From NCBI GenBank assembly GCA_003526375.1, contig DPDG01000101.1:5163-64823 (forward strand): 59,661 bases of DNA, in the 5' to 3' direction. A model generated the notes under the pieces. That model had not been told where the DNA came from. It ran no database searches and was given only the letters and a program-made list of their open reading frames with translations. Source of the DNA: Lentisphaeria bacterium. Lineage in GTDB: Bacteria; Verrucomicrobiota; Lentisphaeria; Victivallales; UBA1829. Below are positions 24,836 to 34,439 of this stretch, in pieces. Numbering within the stretch: position 1 is the stretch's first letter; each line of letters starts with the position of its first letter. The translations under genes were made by a program, and so were the position numbers.

Positions 24836-25201
24836 ATGTATGGTAAAAAGAACTGGTTTTTCGCAGACGGATATCTGCCGGAGAAAATCAACAACGGCCC
24901 GATGGAAGCGCATGAAGCCCTGATGCTGTTCAATCCGTCTTCCATGCCGGTGGAGGTCAGGCTTCACATTTATTTCAGCGACCGCGCACCGTTCCGGAAT
25001 CTCGCCCTGCGCGTCGAGGCGGAACGGGTGCTTACGGTAAGGCTCGACCATCCGGATGAATTGGGAGGAACAGTCATTCCGCCGCTGACGCAGTATGCAC
25101 TGCACGTTGAGGCGGATGCTCCGCTGGTCTGTCAGTTCGGCAGACTCGACACCACGCAAAACGCAATGGGATATTACACAGGAGTCGGTTATTCGGAATA
25201 A
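24836..25201 (+). CDS. ASRT-like small beta-sandwich protein
   Basis: Encodes 121 residues resembling the Anabaena sensory rhodopsin transducer family: an N-terminal NWFFADGYLP segment, AHEALMLFNPS, YFSDRAPF, a run of alternating strands and a terminal TQYALHVEA ... LVCQFGRLDTTQNA. No rhodopsin gene is nearby, and family members are often found with carbohydrate genes, so a ligand-binding or regulatory role in sugar metabolism is more likely than phototransduction (inference). ATG 24836 follows CGGGGAA and is preferred over an in-frame upstream start. It ends the operon; a paralogue lies at 54382-54747. Confidence 0.82.
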   Translation: MYGKKNWFFADGYLPEKINNGPMEAHEALMLFNPSSMPVEVRLHIYFSDRAPFRNLALRVEAERVLTVRLDHPDELGGTVIPPLTQYALHVEADAPLVCQFGRLDTTQNAMGYYTGVGYSE

Positions 25202-25277
25202 ATTCACTGATGGAGGTTTGATAAAGAATATTCACCCCGTTATGGTAATCATAGAAAAAGACAAGAAGGGACAGGTC

Positions 25278-26021
25278 ATGCATCATAAACATTTTTTCAC
25301 CCTTGTGGAGCTCCTCATCGTGATTGCGATCATTGCGATTCTTGCGGGACTGCTGCTTCCCGCATTGAACGTCGCAAGAGAAAAGGCTCGGATGACGAAA
25401 TGCATATCTAACTTGAAACAGTTCGGTGTCGGCGGGAATTTTTACTCCGGCGATTATCAGGATTATATAATTCCCCAAAAAGTCTCGTCAGAATCAGGAG
25501 ATTTATGGGTAAAATCGATGGGCGAATATGTAAACAATGTTTTCTACTGGAAAAATGCCAGGGGGACAATCTGGGAATGTCCTTCGGAATCAAGTGGTTT
25601 CACTGACAACGCACCCGATACTTTCAACGGGGCCTTTCAAGTGCCGCAGTATGGGATCAACTCCTTTGTGGCAGCACCGGCTAATACCGGATATGAAGAT
25701 ACCGGCTGGGGTAATAAAAAAATTACCCATATCAGGCATCCCTCAGCAGTATCGATTTTCTGTGACAGCCGCCGTCGTGCGGAAACGGGTATGCTCTTTG
25801 TGACACTTAATGGAACCAACACCAGAGCGTCGTTCCGCCATGGCGCCAATCCCAATGCAGTAAGCAATTCTTCACCGGGAAAAGCGAATTTCTCATTTAT
25901 TGACGGTCATGTCGACTCACGGATTTTCCTCAGGGCATATTATGGACCTGCTTCCGCCTGGCCCGGATTCAATAAAATTACCACCGGTCCCGGCACCACG
26001 GGTTGGAATATGTCATTCTAG
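25278..26021 (+). CDS. type II secretion-like pseudopilin (DUF1559 type)
   Basis: Encodes about 247 residues. It starts with a prepilin peptide (HHKHFFTLVELLIVIAIIAILAG) written in short form as FTLVELLIVIAIIAILAG, the class cleaved and N-methylated by prepilin peptidase. The C-terminal half has the IDGHVDSRIF-type end (SFIDGHVDSRIF) seen in the DUF1559 group, which is hugely multiplied in Lentisphaerota and Planctomycetota. It likely forms part of a pseudopilus or surface sensor for substrates. ATG 25278 is preceded by GAAGGGACAGG. It is followed by LamG and glycosidase-like genes on the same strand, which hints at a polysaccharide-responsive cassette. Confidence 0.88.
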   Translation: MHHKHFFTLVELLIVIAIIAILAGLLLPALNVAREKARMTKCISNLKQFGVGGNFYSGDYQDYIIPQKVSSESGDLWVKSMGEYVNNVFYWKNARGTIWECPSESSGFTDNAPDTFNGAFQVPQYGINSFVAAPANTGYEDTGWGNKKITHIRHPSAVSIFCDSRRRAETGMLFVTLNGTNTRASFRHGANPNAVSNSSPGKANFSFIDGHVDSRIFLRAYYGPASAWPGFNKITTGPGTTGWNMSF

Positions 26022-26048
26022 AATTAAACTGCAAAAAGGTATTACTAC

Positions 26049-26756
26049 ATGAAAACAATAGTTTTTCTTATATTGATAAGTATGACGGTCTTGTCTGCTG
26101 ATGAAAAAACCATCGGGCATTGGCGCTTCAACGAGGGTGAAGGCACCGCAATTGCCGGTATGAATGCTTCGCCGCCTGCCACGTTGTCCCGGTTGGATGA
26201 AAATACCAGATGGGTGAACGGCAGATCCAGTCATGCACTGCATTTCGGCGGCGACCATAAGCAGCGGAATGTATTCGGAGCGGTCACCATGATCATGAAA
26301 CCGGAAATCTTCACGGTACCCTTTACCATTGAAATCTGGGTCAAATTTGATAAGGATGCGCCGCCGCGGGAATTTAAAGATATCATCGGCAACAGCGTCG
26401 AGCGCGGACCGGGATTTCGCCTGACCTATTTTTACGGTTCACTGCAGTTCCGTACCGGCGACGGCAAAGAAGTCAAACACGTCGGCACAAACTCCTCGCA
26501 AACCATCATTCCCGGCGATGCCTGGGTGTTTCTGACGTTGGTTTATGACGGCAAAACGGGCCGGATTTATGTGAACGGCGAGGAAAAGGCAGCGGGCGAA
26601 TTGGCATTGACCAAAGGCAATAAGGTTTTGAGTGTCGGGGCGTTCAGCTCGGGAATGGCTTACCCGATGTGCGGCGCTGTGGATGAAGTAAAGATTTACA
26701 GTTATGCGCGCAGCAGTGAAGAAATAACCGAAAGCTATTTGAAAGGAATGCAATAA
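26049..26756 (+). CDS. secreted LamG/concanavalin-like domain protein
   Basis: Encodes 235 residues. A signal peptide (MKTIVFLILISMTVLSA) is followed by one jelly-roll domain of the LamG/concanavalin type: GHWRFNEGEGTAI near the start, FTIEIWVKFD in the middle, and the characteristic AWVFLTLVYDGKTGRIYVNG and GAVDEVKIYSYARS near the end. Such domains bind glycans or act as carbohydrate-recognition modules. No catalytic residues are evident. Its stop codon directly abuts the start of the next gene (26757), indicating one operon. Confidence 0.8.
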   Translation: MKTIVFLILISMTVLSADEKTIGHWRFNEGEGTAIAGMNASPPATLSRLDENTRWVNGRSSHALHFGGDHKQRNVFGAVTMIMKPEIFTVPFTIEIWVKFDKDAPPREFKDIIGNSVERGPGFRLTYFYGSLQFRTGDGKEVKHVGTNSSQTIIPGDAWVFLTLVYDGKTGRIYVNGEEKAAGELALTKGNKVLSVGAFSSGMAYPMCGAVDEVKIYSYARSSEEITESYLKGMQ

Positions 26757-29261
26757 ATGAAAATATGGTTGATGCTGTTCGGGCTGCTGTTGGCCTGTCC
26801 GCTGTGGAGCGTACCCCGGGAAATTACTGCCGCCAAGGCGGAAATACGCCCGGTGATAGACGGTAAATTCAATGATCCGGCCTGGGCCAAAGCCGAATGG
26901 CATAACGACTTCCGGGTGCTGGAACGCAATACCGCGCCGGTGCAGCAGACCCGCTTCAAGATTTTGTCCGATCAATTCGGTATTTACTTGGCGATAAGCT
27001 GTGCCGACAGTTTCATTAAAACCGAAAAGCATCCGCATGATTATGCGCTGTGGAACGATGACTGCATTGAAGTGTTTCTGATACCGGAAGCGGAGGTCAG
27101 TACCGACCTGAATGTGCGGGAGTATTATCAGTTCGTGGTCAACCCCTCCGAATCGCGCTTCGATCAGTTCAGTGTGGGGGGCATCGCCAATCCGAACTGG
27201 AATGCCCCGTGGGAAGCCGCCACCGCGATCCATGAAAAGGGTTGGGATACCGAGATCTTTATTCCATACAGCAGTCTGCAGCTGAAAGCGGGCCGGAATA
27301 TCTGGCGCCTGAATATCGGGCGGGAGGATCACGGCAAATCGACTTTTGAAGTTTCAACATGGAACCCCATGCCGAAATTTCAGGCATTGGATCAATTTGC
27401 TTACCTGAAAGGACTGGACATCGATTTTGAACGCTATAATGTGGAGATGTCCGACGTCGATCTGTCGGTAAAGCCGCTGGATGGCAAAGCGGTGCCCTTT
27501 GTGACGGGCGAACTGCGGTACCGCCCCGGCAGCCGTTTGACGGTACGGTGTGTGATCAATGAAAACGACGCGGTCAGAAGTTTGACTTCGCAGGATATCA
27601 TCGTTCCCGATTCCGGCAGGGTATCCATTGAATTTCCGACCAAAATCACTGCTACCGGGGATTACCGGTTGAAATTATTTGTGATGGATACGAAAGGGAC
27701 GGTTTATTATCGCGAAGAGATGAGAAGAGTCGATGTCGCGCCCATCCATATGGAGATGGTCAAGCCGTTTTACCGCGGCCAGATCATGTCCAGCCAGCCG
27801 GATAAGGAAGTTTATCTGCACTGTTCGCTGATGGTGCCGGAGACGGAATTGCCGTCCTGCCGTTTACTGATGGAGCTTACGGACGGCGGCGGCAATGCCG
27901 TACACCGGGAGGAACGCCGGAACCTGAAGCCGGAAGAAGCGTTTCGATTTGACGCCGGTTCGTTCAAGCCGGATAAATACCGGATCGAAACCACCCTGTT
28001 GAAGGATGACAAAGCACAGGGAAAGGTTACGTCTGAATTCCGGGTGGTTCCCGCGGCCAAAAACGAGATATGGCTGAACCCGGAGCGGCAGGTCGTGATT
28101 AACGGCGGCAAATTTTTCCCCAGCGGCTTCCTCGGATGCAACAAAGACGTGATACAGCTGATCAGCGAATGCGGTTATAACCTGATTCACATTTACACCT
28201 TGAACCAGCGGGATATCCCGGTAATTCGCGAGTTCCTCGATGAAGCGCACAAGCTTGGATTGATGGTGACATTTTATCCGTTTTACAAAATGAAGCCCGG
28301 GTTTTTCGGGTTTGGCCCGGAAAATAGCAGTGTCCTGCCGCAGGAGGGCAGGGAACGGATTGCGGAATTGGTGAACGCGGTTATCGATCATCCGGCATTT
28401 TTCGGCTGGTATCTGTACGATGAACCGCGCGGTGCCGAGTGGTGCGCGCAATTGAAACAGGTGTATGAATTCCTGCGGAAAATTGACCCGTATCACCCGG
28501 TACTGGGGCTGGATAACACGCCCATGGGCTGTATCAATAAAAAGGCGCACTGCGATATTCATGTGCTTGATCTGTATCCGGGACCGCGCAAAGATAATTC
28601 GTTTCATTTTCCGCTTGCCAGTGTTTACAGCGGAGTGGCACTGATGGACCGTGAATTGGGCCGGGAAGGGGTCTGGTATTGTCCGCAGGCGTTTGATCAG
28701 GACAGTTTCGCCGACAGACAGAATAACTTTCGGGCACCTACATACCAGGAAACCCGCTGCGTCGTTTATGCGTCGATTGTCTCCGGAGCCACCGGAATTG
28801 TCCCGTATAAGATCGGAGAGCCGCGGATCAAATATTTTGAACGGTACAGTAATTCCGGTATTTTCGCCTCACCTGAGATGAAGATCGGTTTTCTGGACGG
28901 CATAGGTCCCGAGATTAAGGCATTGTCGCCGGTTTATTTGTCGGAAACGGTTAAAGATGCCGTTGCCGCGGACCATAAAGACATCAAGATCATGGTGAAA
29001 AAACATCAGGGCAACTATTTCATCTTTGCCGTGAATCTTTCACCGGAAGCCATCAAAGATGTTGTCCTGCACAACGCACCGGCACGCGGCCGTTGGAAAG
29101 TCATATGCGAAAACCGTATGATCAATGATGTACTTAAGGATTCGTTTGCTCCTTACGATGTGCATATCTATACCGACGGAGATTTCAAGGATCCAGTGGA
29201 TGTAAATGAAATCAAAAAGAAAATCACGGCGGAACTGGCTAAGTTCCGGGAGATCAAATAA
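26757..29261 (+). CDS. secreted CBM9-like / glycoside hydrolase-like protein
   Basis: Encodes 834 residues. A signal peptide (MKIWLMLFGLLLACPLWS) is followed by a CBM9-type domain (PVIDGKFNDPAWAKAEW, then LWNDDCIEVFLIPE and NIWRLNIGRED, about 30-210), beta-rich linker domains (about 225-440), and a probable TIM barrel from about 445 (INGGKFFPSGFLGC, YNLIHIYTLNQRD, FFGWYLYDEPRG). Glu in YDEPRG is a candidate acid/base. A beta-sandwich end domain closes it. Family not assigned; the arrangement resembles GH2/GH5-like surface enzymes. It overlaps the next gene by one base (TAATG). Confidence 0.7.
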   Translation: MKIWLMLFGLLLACPLWSVPREITAAKAEIRPVIDGKFNDPAWAKAEWHNDFRVLERNTAPVQQTRFKILSDQFGIYLAISCADSFIKTEKHPHDYALWNDDCIEVFLIPEAEVSTDLNVREYYQFVVNPSESRFDQFSVGGIANPNWNAPWEAATAIHEKGWDTEIFIPYSSLQLKAGRNIWRLNIGREDHGKSTFEVSTWNPMPKFQALDQFAYLKGLDIDFERYNVEMSDVDLSVKPLDGKAVPFVTGELRYRPGSRLTVRCVINENDAVRSLTSQDIIVPDSGRVSIEFPTKITATGDYRLKLFVMDTKGTVYYREEMRRVDVAPIHMEMVKPFYRGQIMSSQPDKEVYLHCSLMVPETELPSCRLLMELTDGGGNAVHREERRNLKPEEAFRFDAGSFKPDKYRIETTLLKDDKAQGKVTSEFRVVPAAKNEIWLNPERQVVINGGKFFPSGFLGCNKDVIQLISECGYNLIHIYTLNQRDIPVIREFLDEAHKLGLMVTFYPFYKMKPGFFGFGPENSSVLPQEGRERIAELVNAVIDHPAFFGWYLYDEPRGAEWCAQLKQVYEFLRKIDPYHPVLGLDNTPMGCINKKAHCDIHVLDLYPGPRKDNSFHFPLASVYSGVALMDRELGREGVWYCPQAFDQDSFADRQNNFRAPTYQETRCVVYASIVSGATGIVPYKIGEPRIKYFERYSNSGIFASPEMKIGFLDGIGPEIKALSPVYLSETVKDAVAADHKDIKIMVKKHQGNYFIFAVNLSPEAIKDVVLHNAPARGRWKVICENRMINDVLKDSFAPYDVHIYTDGDFKDPVDVNEIKKKITAELAKFREIK

Positions 29262-31306
29262 TGAATTTTGAACGTTGGGTCTGGACTGAATTGATCGCCT
29301 TTGACAACCGGCTGGACGATTGCGGCGTCAGTGAGTATCTGGATACGCTCGGTTTTGTGCCGGCCGGCATGTGTCTGCTGGTGTCGTCACCAGATTTCGT
29401 GCTGTTGCATGCCGGGATGGAGTGCGAGAGCGTTATGCCGCCGGATATCTGTTCGCGCAATGCACATCCAGGCAATGAAGTCCGTATCCGGCAGGAATGG
29501 ACCAACTACCAGATTCGCCGCCTGGTTCAAACCCTGACCACACGGGGATGCCCGGTTTACGTGTCATTTTTCACTGTCTGGCAGCAAGACAAATACCATC
29601 ATGAATGGCTCAGTGATCATCAGGAGGCGCTGCAGGTCTGGTCATACCATGGTCGAGGTTTGAATTTCAATGTTCTGACTCGGCTGAACGATGGCACATT
29701 GACCGAGGATTTCTTTATTCCGCAAACCGTAAAAGCCTGTCGCGATTATGGTTTTGCCGGCTGGCACGGCCCCGATGGTTACGGACCGCTGTCCAGCGGT
29801 AATATCATGGGCACGGATGTATCCGACTCCATGCTGTCACAAATCGACTTTGACCTGCCGGAAAGTTTGAAGGAACCCTGTGGGGATAGCTTGGAAAGTC
29901 TGCGGCGGCGTTCGGAATGGATTTGGCAGCACCGCCGCAGCGAATGGATCGGTTTCAACGTCAGCCGCTGGTTGCAATTCTGGTCCAAAATGACCGCCGC
30001 ACTGCATCGTAACAATCTGAAATGCATCATCAATTCTGCTTGGACCAAAGCCAATTTCGACGCTCTTTATGAATATGGCATTGATTATCGCAAAATGGCG
30101 TCCTTGGGAATTGATTATATGGTGGTCGAAACGGTCGCACTCGGACTTTCGCAGTCCCATCCGTCCTTAAAAAAGCATTATGATTTCGCCGCAGCGTTAA
30201 TGGAGACCAAAGCGGCAGCACCGGATTTCAAGCTGATTTTTCTTCATGGTATCAAGGATGTTGTCGAGAACTGGGACAATCTACGCCACACTCAGTCGGC
30301 TTATGAGCGTGAGCTTTATACCCTTTCCGGTTGCTATTATGCCGATGGCCGGGGCCTGCGGCGTGCCGCAGACGGTTTGCTCGGTTGTCTGGCCGATGGT
30401 ATCAAACGCGGAGAGTGGGATTATATCCGGAAATGTTGGGACATGTCTTTTACGGAAAATCCGTTTGTCGCCGGTCAGGTCATCAGTATCTGGTGCGATG
30501 AAATGCTTGAGGAAGGACTGGATGATTTTGACTTCGATGGATTTCCGCCTTCTCATGATCAGGTAACCCGTTTAATGGAGCACGGAGTTCAGATTCAGGC
30601 TACCGCCCGACTGGAGCATCTGCCGGAATCAGTTTGTCCGTTTTTCATCCCCTCAGTCCATCTGCTTCATCCGGAGCAATTCGAACGAATCATGGGACTG
30701 CCAGCGATCTTAGGCGGGCGCCGTGAATTTCTGGAGCAATTCGCCGAGCGAGGAGAAATAATCTGTGACGATCATTATGCCGTTTTAATTCTTTCAGGAC
30801 GGATGGAAAAAAACGTCCTGCCGCCAAGCGGGGTTGAATATGTACCCACCACAGGAGAGCTCTATTTCATCAATGACCGCAATCGCCTGACGGTCAATCC
30901 TGAATTATGGAACGTTGCAGCGCAGAAGATCAATCTTTTTGCAAAGGAACGGTTCAGGGCCGCCGGCATTCCGTTCGCAGAATGTCCCGATACCGGGGAG
31001 AAATGCACACTCAACACCCGGTTACTGGATTCTGAAACTCTTCTCGTGGCAGTAGAAAACGGTACGCCATGGGGATATATTACCGAACGCGTCCGGATTT
31101 CATGCCCAGTCGAATCGGTCAATATCATCAGTTCTTTTCCGCTTCGCATCGAACGGATGGTCGACGAATACAGCTTCGAAATCAAAGTTCCGCCCCGCGG
31201 CGTCGCCGTGGCTTCAGTAAAGTGCAGAAAACTTCGTAATCCTGCCGTAAGCATCAGCGAAGCATCCGCGGGGTCTTCCCTGTCATTTTCCGGAAGATCC
31301 TGTTGA
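29261..31306 (+). CDS. glycosidase-like protein, family unknown
   Basis: Encodes 681 residues. No signal peptide. Segments such as GCPVYVSFFTVWQQDKYHHEW, GFAGWHGPDGYGPLSS and LFLHGIKDVVENW (short forms) suggest a TIM-barrel glycosidase-like fold with aromatic, acidic subsites; the C-terminal 150 residues are beta-rich (LLVAVENGTPWGYITERVRI). I do not recognise the family. Start overlaps the previous stop (TAATG). The last 18 or so codons overlap the converging AraC-type gene by 53 nt. The cytoplasmic location suggests action on imported oligosaccharides released by the upstream secreted enzyme. Confidence 0.6.
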   Translation: MNFERWVWTELIAFDNRLDDCGVSEYLDTLGFVPAGMCLLVSSPDFVLLHAGMECESVMPPDICSRNAHPGNEVRIRQEWTNYQIRRLVQTLTTRGCPVYVSFFTVWQQDKYHHEWLSDHQEALQVWSYHGRGLNFNVLTRLNDGTLTEDFFIPQTVKACRDYGFAGWHGPDGYGPLSSGNIMGTDVSDSMLSQIDFDLPESLKEPCGDSLESLRRRSEWIWQHRRSEWIGFNVSRWLQFWSKMTAALHRNNLKCIINSAWTKANFDALYEYGIDYRKMASLGIDYMVVETVALGLSQSHPSLKKHYDFAAALMETKAAAPDFKLIFLHGIKDVVENWDNLRHTQSAYERELYTLSGCYYADGRGLRRAADGLLGCLADGIKRGEWDYIRKCWDMSFTENPFVAGQVISIWCDEMLEEGLDDFDFDGFPPSHDQVTRLMEHGVQIQATARLEHLPESVCPFFIPSVHLLHPEQFERIMGLPAILGGRREFLEQFAERGEIICDDHYAVLILSGRMEKNVLPPSGVEYVPTTGELYFINDRNRLTVNPELWNVAAQKINLFAKERFRAAGIPFAECPDTGEKCTLNTRLLDSETLLVAVENGTPWGYITERVRISCPVESVNIISSFPLRIERMVDEYSFEIKVPPRGVAVASVKCRKLRNPAVSISEASAGSSLSFSGRSC

Positions 31307-32099
31307 AATGCGGCAGGCTCTGAAAACCGCATTCAAAAGCGATTTCCGATATGCTGAGAGAAGTCTCCTGCAAAAGCTCGGAAGCCTTTTGAATGCGGAA
31401 TGAATTCAAATATTGAATCGGGCTGCTTCCGGTTTCCTTCTGAAAGATATGGCTGAAATAACTGGGGCTCATCCCTATTTTCCTGGCAATGCCCTCTACG
31501 GTCAGTTTTGATTTGAAGTGAATTTCAATGTATTCTCTGGCGGCAAGCACCGGATTGCTTTCATTGATGGAACGCAGAAACAGAATCTTGGATTCCGACT
31601 CTCCGACATATTCGCCAATCATTCTGAGCAGTTCCAGCATCCCCTCCAGCTGTTCCGGGGGAATCACGGGAGTCTGGGCATAATATTGTTCCAGCTCTCC
31701 CGGCGGCAATTCCAGATAATCCAGTCTGCGGCGCAGGCTGCGGAGATCGTCTTCCGAAAGCTTTTCTCTCAAAAACTGTCCTACGCACAGACTGCCGATG
31801 TAACGGTTCCCCACAAACAGAGGCACAATGGCATCGACGAGCCCCGCATGGCAGCGGGATATCTGAAAAGTTCTGCTGCTCCGGCAGCGTTGTATCCGTT
31901 CAGACGTCAGTTTTTCACAGCTTTCGCGTCCATGCCTGTGCTCCATGATCTTCCTGCAAAGCGGATGACAGTGTTCATTGGAGCACAGGGTAAAGGTTCT
32001 GTTCCTCTGGTCGATCCAGTCAAGCGGAACATGGAACAGCTTGTAAAATGCGTTATGATACTGCTGCAGAATTTTCTTTGCCGACAACTCGGTATTCAT
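31254..32099 (-). CDS. AraC-family regulator with PocR sensor domain
   Basis: Encodes 281 residues. The N-terminal 160 or so match a PocR-type ligand domain with its cysteine cluster (CSNEHCHPLCRKI, RESCEKL, SRCHAGLVDAIVPLFVG), which in other systems senses a small metabolite such as a diol. Two helix-turn-helix units of the AraC type close the protein (VEGIARKIGMSPSYFSHIFQ and ISEIAFECGFQSLPHFNRIF). It faces the glycosidase operon tail to tail and could control that operon or the GH130-like gene behind it; no operator was identified. Confidence 0.88.
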   Translation of the reverse strand: MNTELSAKKILQQYHNAFYKLFHVPLDWIDQRNRTFTLCSNEHCHPLCRKIMEHRHGRESCEKLTSERIQRCRSSRTFQISRCHAGLVDAIVPLFVGNRYIGSLCVGQFLREKLSEDDLRSLRRRLDYLELPPGELEQYYAQTPVIPPEQLEGMLELLRMIGEYVGESESKILFLRSINESNPVLAAREYIEIHFKSKLTVEGIARKIGMSPSYFSHIFQKETGSSPIQYLNSFRIQKASELLQETSLSISEIAFECGFQSLPHFNRIFRKMTGKTPRMLR

Positions 32100-32220
32100 G
32101 CCTGCCCGACCTCCTGAATGTTTCGAAATCTTCGTTTAAGATAAAACAAAAATCTGAAAATGCAAGCAGAGCCCCCCTGTTCCGAACCAGAAGCGCACTT
32201 CCGGGAAATTCTGCCTCAAA

Positions 32221-33192
32221 TCATTGCGCCGCATCCTGCATTTCAGCGATCATGTCATCAAGATACCCGTAGGCGATCCCGACGCAGGTATCCGCACAGC
32301 CGTAGTAGATTGCGATCCGGCCGGTTGCGGAATCATGCAGCGTCGCACAGGGGAAGACCACGTTCGACACGTCTCCCACCCGTTCATAAGGTTCTTCCGG
32401 CGCCAGCAGATAATCAGGCGTCCGTTTGATGACCTTCGACGGATCGTCAAGGTCCAGCAAGGCCGCGCCGAAGGCATAGACAAGCCCGTTGCAGCTGGTC
32501 AGGACGCCATGATAAATCAGCAGCCATCCGGCATCCGTTTCAACCGGCACCGGACCGGCGCCGATCTTTGTGGACTGCCAGCCGAACTTTACCGGGCGCA
32601 TCACCAGACGATGGTCTCCCCAGTAATGCAGATCCGGGCTGCGGCTTAAATAAATGTCGCCGAAAGGAGTCGCGCCGTTATCGCTCGGCCTGCTGAGCAT
32701 GACATACATGCCGTTGATTCTGCGGGGAAACAGGACTCCGTTCCGGTTATATGGAAGGAAGGCATTTTCCATCTGCCGGAATCTCCTGAAATCGGTTGTC
32801 TCCGCCAGGCCGATCGTCGGTTCGCCATTCATTCCGTTGCACCAGGTCACATACCAGCGGTCCTCAATCCGGCAGACCCGGGGATCATACCCGTATTCAA
32901 AGGGAATACTGCTTTCAAATTGAATCGGGGACTCGTCGATCTGCCAGTGAATGCCGTCTTCGCTGAAACCGGCATGCAGTCTGCAATGCCGCGCAATGTC
33001 ATCGCAGCGGAACACGCCGGCGAATCCCTCTTGGAACGGGACCACGGCGCTGTTGAAAATGCTGTTTGATCTCTTGAGCTGATTATGTTTGATGATCGGG
33101 TTTCCGGTATCGCGCCAGATCGGGCGATGCCAGTTTGCAGGACGGTCCTGCCAGGGAAGATGCGGGCAGGCTGTTCCGATGATTTTCGTCAT
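32221..33192 (-). CDS. GH130-like glycoside phosphorylase
   Basis: Encodes 324 residues forming a likely five-bladed propeller as in GH130, enzymes that phosphorolyse beta-mannosides using inorganic phosphate. Matching segments are GFAGVFRCDDIARHC, GYDPRVCRIEDRWYVTW, GLAETTDFRRF, YLSRSPDLHYWGDH and GWLLIYHGV. No signal peptide, as expected for an intracellular phosphorylase. ATG 33192 (MTKIIGTACPH) follows CGAGGAG and is preferred to an earlier in-frame ATG. Transcribed in the same direction as the AraC-type gene, 121 nt upstream of it. Substrate not determinable from sequence alone. Confidence 0.82.
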   Translation of the reverse strand: MTKIIGTACPHLPWQDRPANWHRPIWRDTGNPIIKHNQLKRSNSIFNSAVVPFQEGFAGVFRCDDIARHCRLHAGFSEDGIHWQIDESPIQFESSIPFEYGYDPRVCRIEDRWYVTWCNGMNGEPTIGLAETTDFRRFRQMENAFLPYNRNGVLFPRRINGMYVMLSRPSDNGATPFGDIYLSRSPDLHYWGDHRLVMRPVKFGWQSTKIGAGPVPVETDAGWLLIYHGVLTSCNGLVYAFGAALLDLDDPSKVIKRTPDYLLAPEEPYERVGDVSNVVFPCATLHDSATGRIAIYYGCADTCVGIAYGYLDDMIAEMQDAAQ

Positions 33193-33317
33193 TTCACTCC
33201 TCGTTAAATTGCAGTAGCTGAATGCACAGAATGAATTATACAATAAAAAAGCCATGATACTACGCAATTACTGCTTTATATTTAATGATTCCTGTTTTTT
33301 CCGCGCTTTCCGCAGGA

Positions 33318-33701
33318 TAGTTCCGTGCCATCCATGGATTCAACACTGAACATCCGCAGATTCTGTCCCGTCTGCATGTTTCCTGCCGGAAAAGGCGGAC
33401 ACAGCGCCTGGTCGCCGCCGAAACCGAAATTGAAAAATATCTGTCGCTCGGCAACTATTATGTCGCGTATTTCCGCATTCTGAATCCCCTCGGTATCGAA
33501 AACCTGCATGAAGCCACGGTCGCCGAACTGAAAAAGCACCTGGAGAACGAACGAGTCCACGCCGCGGAAGAATTGGCGCGCGCCAAAGCGGAATATGAGG
33601 CGGAACAGGCGGAGATCCGCGAGGCGGAGCGGCAGTTGGGAACTCCGGCAGAGTCGCCGGTCGAACCCGCCGCCTGGCACAAAAGAGGTAGGAATCGAAC
33701 A
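33318..33701 (+). pseudogene. gene fragment with charged helical C-terminus
   Basis: An open frame with no start codon at its left end runs FRAIHGFNTEHPQILSRLH through ETEIEKYLSLGNYYVAYF to a Glu/Ala-rich helix (ERVHAAEELARAKAEYEAEQ). It reads directly into the surface-protein start at 33702 with no stop between them. It looks like the tail of an unknown protein whose front is missing. I do not recognise a family. Confidence 0.45.
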
Positions 33702-33973
33702 ATGAAACTGAATGACCGGGGTATGTTCCGGTTGGAAGACCGGGTGCTTTTTGAAGCAGCAGCCGAAATCGTCGAAGCGGCGGCGGAGCGATTTTCATGG
33801 ACCTGACCGGGCGGCAGAACGACGGCGCGAGGAAGAATTTCATACTGGTCGATTCGACTTTCACCGGCAATACCGCCAGTTTACAACTCCAGGCGGATTC
33901 ATTCTGCGCTGCAATATCAAACTCCGGACGAAGTCTATTTCGGGACTTGCAATCGGCAAGCTGCGGGATATAG
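33702..33973 (+). pseudogene. LEPR-XLL-type surface protein start, frameshifted
   Basis: From ATG 33702 the frame reads MKLNDRGMFRLEDRVLFEAA, the N-terminal signature of the LEPR-XLL group of very large PVC surface proteins, and then stops at 33806. A second frame from 33797 continues plausibly (NDGARKNFILVDSTFTGNTA) and stops at 33973. The two pieces together look like the first 90 or so residues of such a protein after a frameshift and loss of the thousands of residues that normally follow. AGAGGTAGGAA precedes the ATG. Confidence 0.55.
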
Positions 33974-34036
33974 TAAATCAAGGGGCTTTACACCAATCTC
34001 TTTATAAAAAGTTGTCCAACCTAGGGGAAAGGCGCA

Positions 34037-34333
34037 ATGAAATGCAAGACAATCATTTACATCAATAAGGATGACCCGCGGATTTTTGTCTATAAGCATC
34101 CGACAAAAAAATGGCTGGGCGCGACGCTTAATTTTGCACATCCGCGAAGTCTGCTGATCCTACTGACTACTCTTGGACCATGGCTCATTTTAATCCCCTT
34201 TATTCACCTGCCGAATGCAAAATGGATCATTCTCGTTTTTACGGTGATATGGATATCCGGAATATGCCGGTATTATTTCCGGGGAGCGGAAAAAAATCTG
34301 ATACGTTATCCCGGTAGTCCTTCAATCAGGTAG
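34037..34333 (+). CDS. small membrane protein, unknown
   Basis: Encodes 98 residues with two hydrophobic segments (SLLILLTTLGPWLILIPFI and WIILVFTVIWISGICRYYF) and short hydrophilic ends. AGGGGAAAGG lies at good distance from ATG 34037. No family recognised. It sits among decayed genes, so it may itself be a remnant. Confidence 0.5.
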   Translation: MKCKTIIYINKDDPRIFVYKHPTKKWLGATLNFAHPRSLLILLTTLGPWLILIPFIHLPNAKWIILVFTVIWISGICRYYFRGAEKNLIRYPGSPSIR

Positions 34334-34439
34334 CGGTACAAATGCGCAGATCGTCAATACCATCACCGCTATAATCGCCGATCTGTTCCAGTACCGTTCC
34401 GGTGTATAGTGGAGAAACAGTGCAAGCTTAAGAAATATT

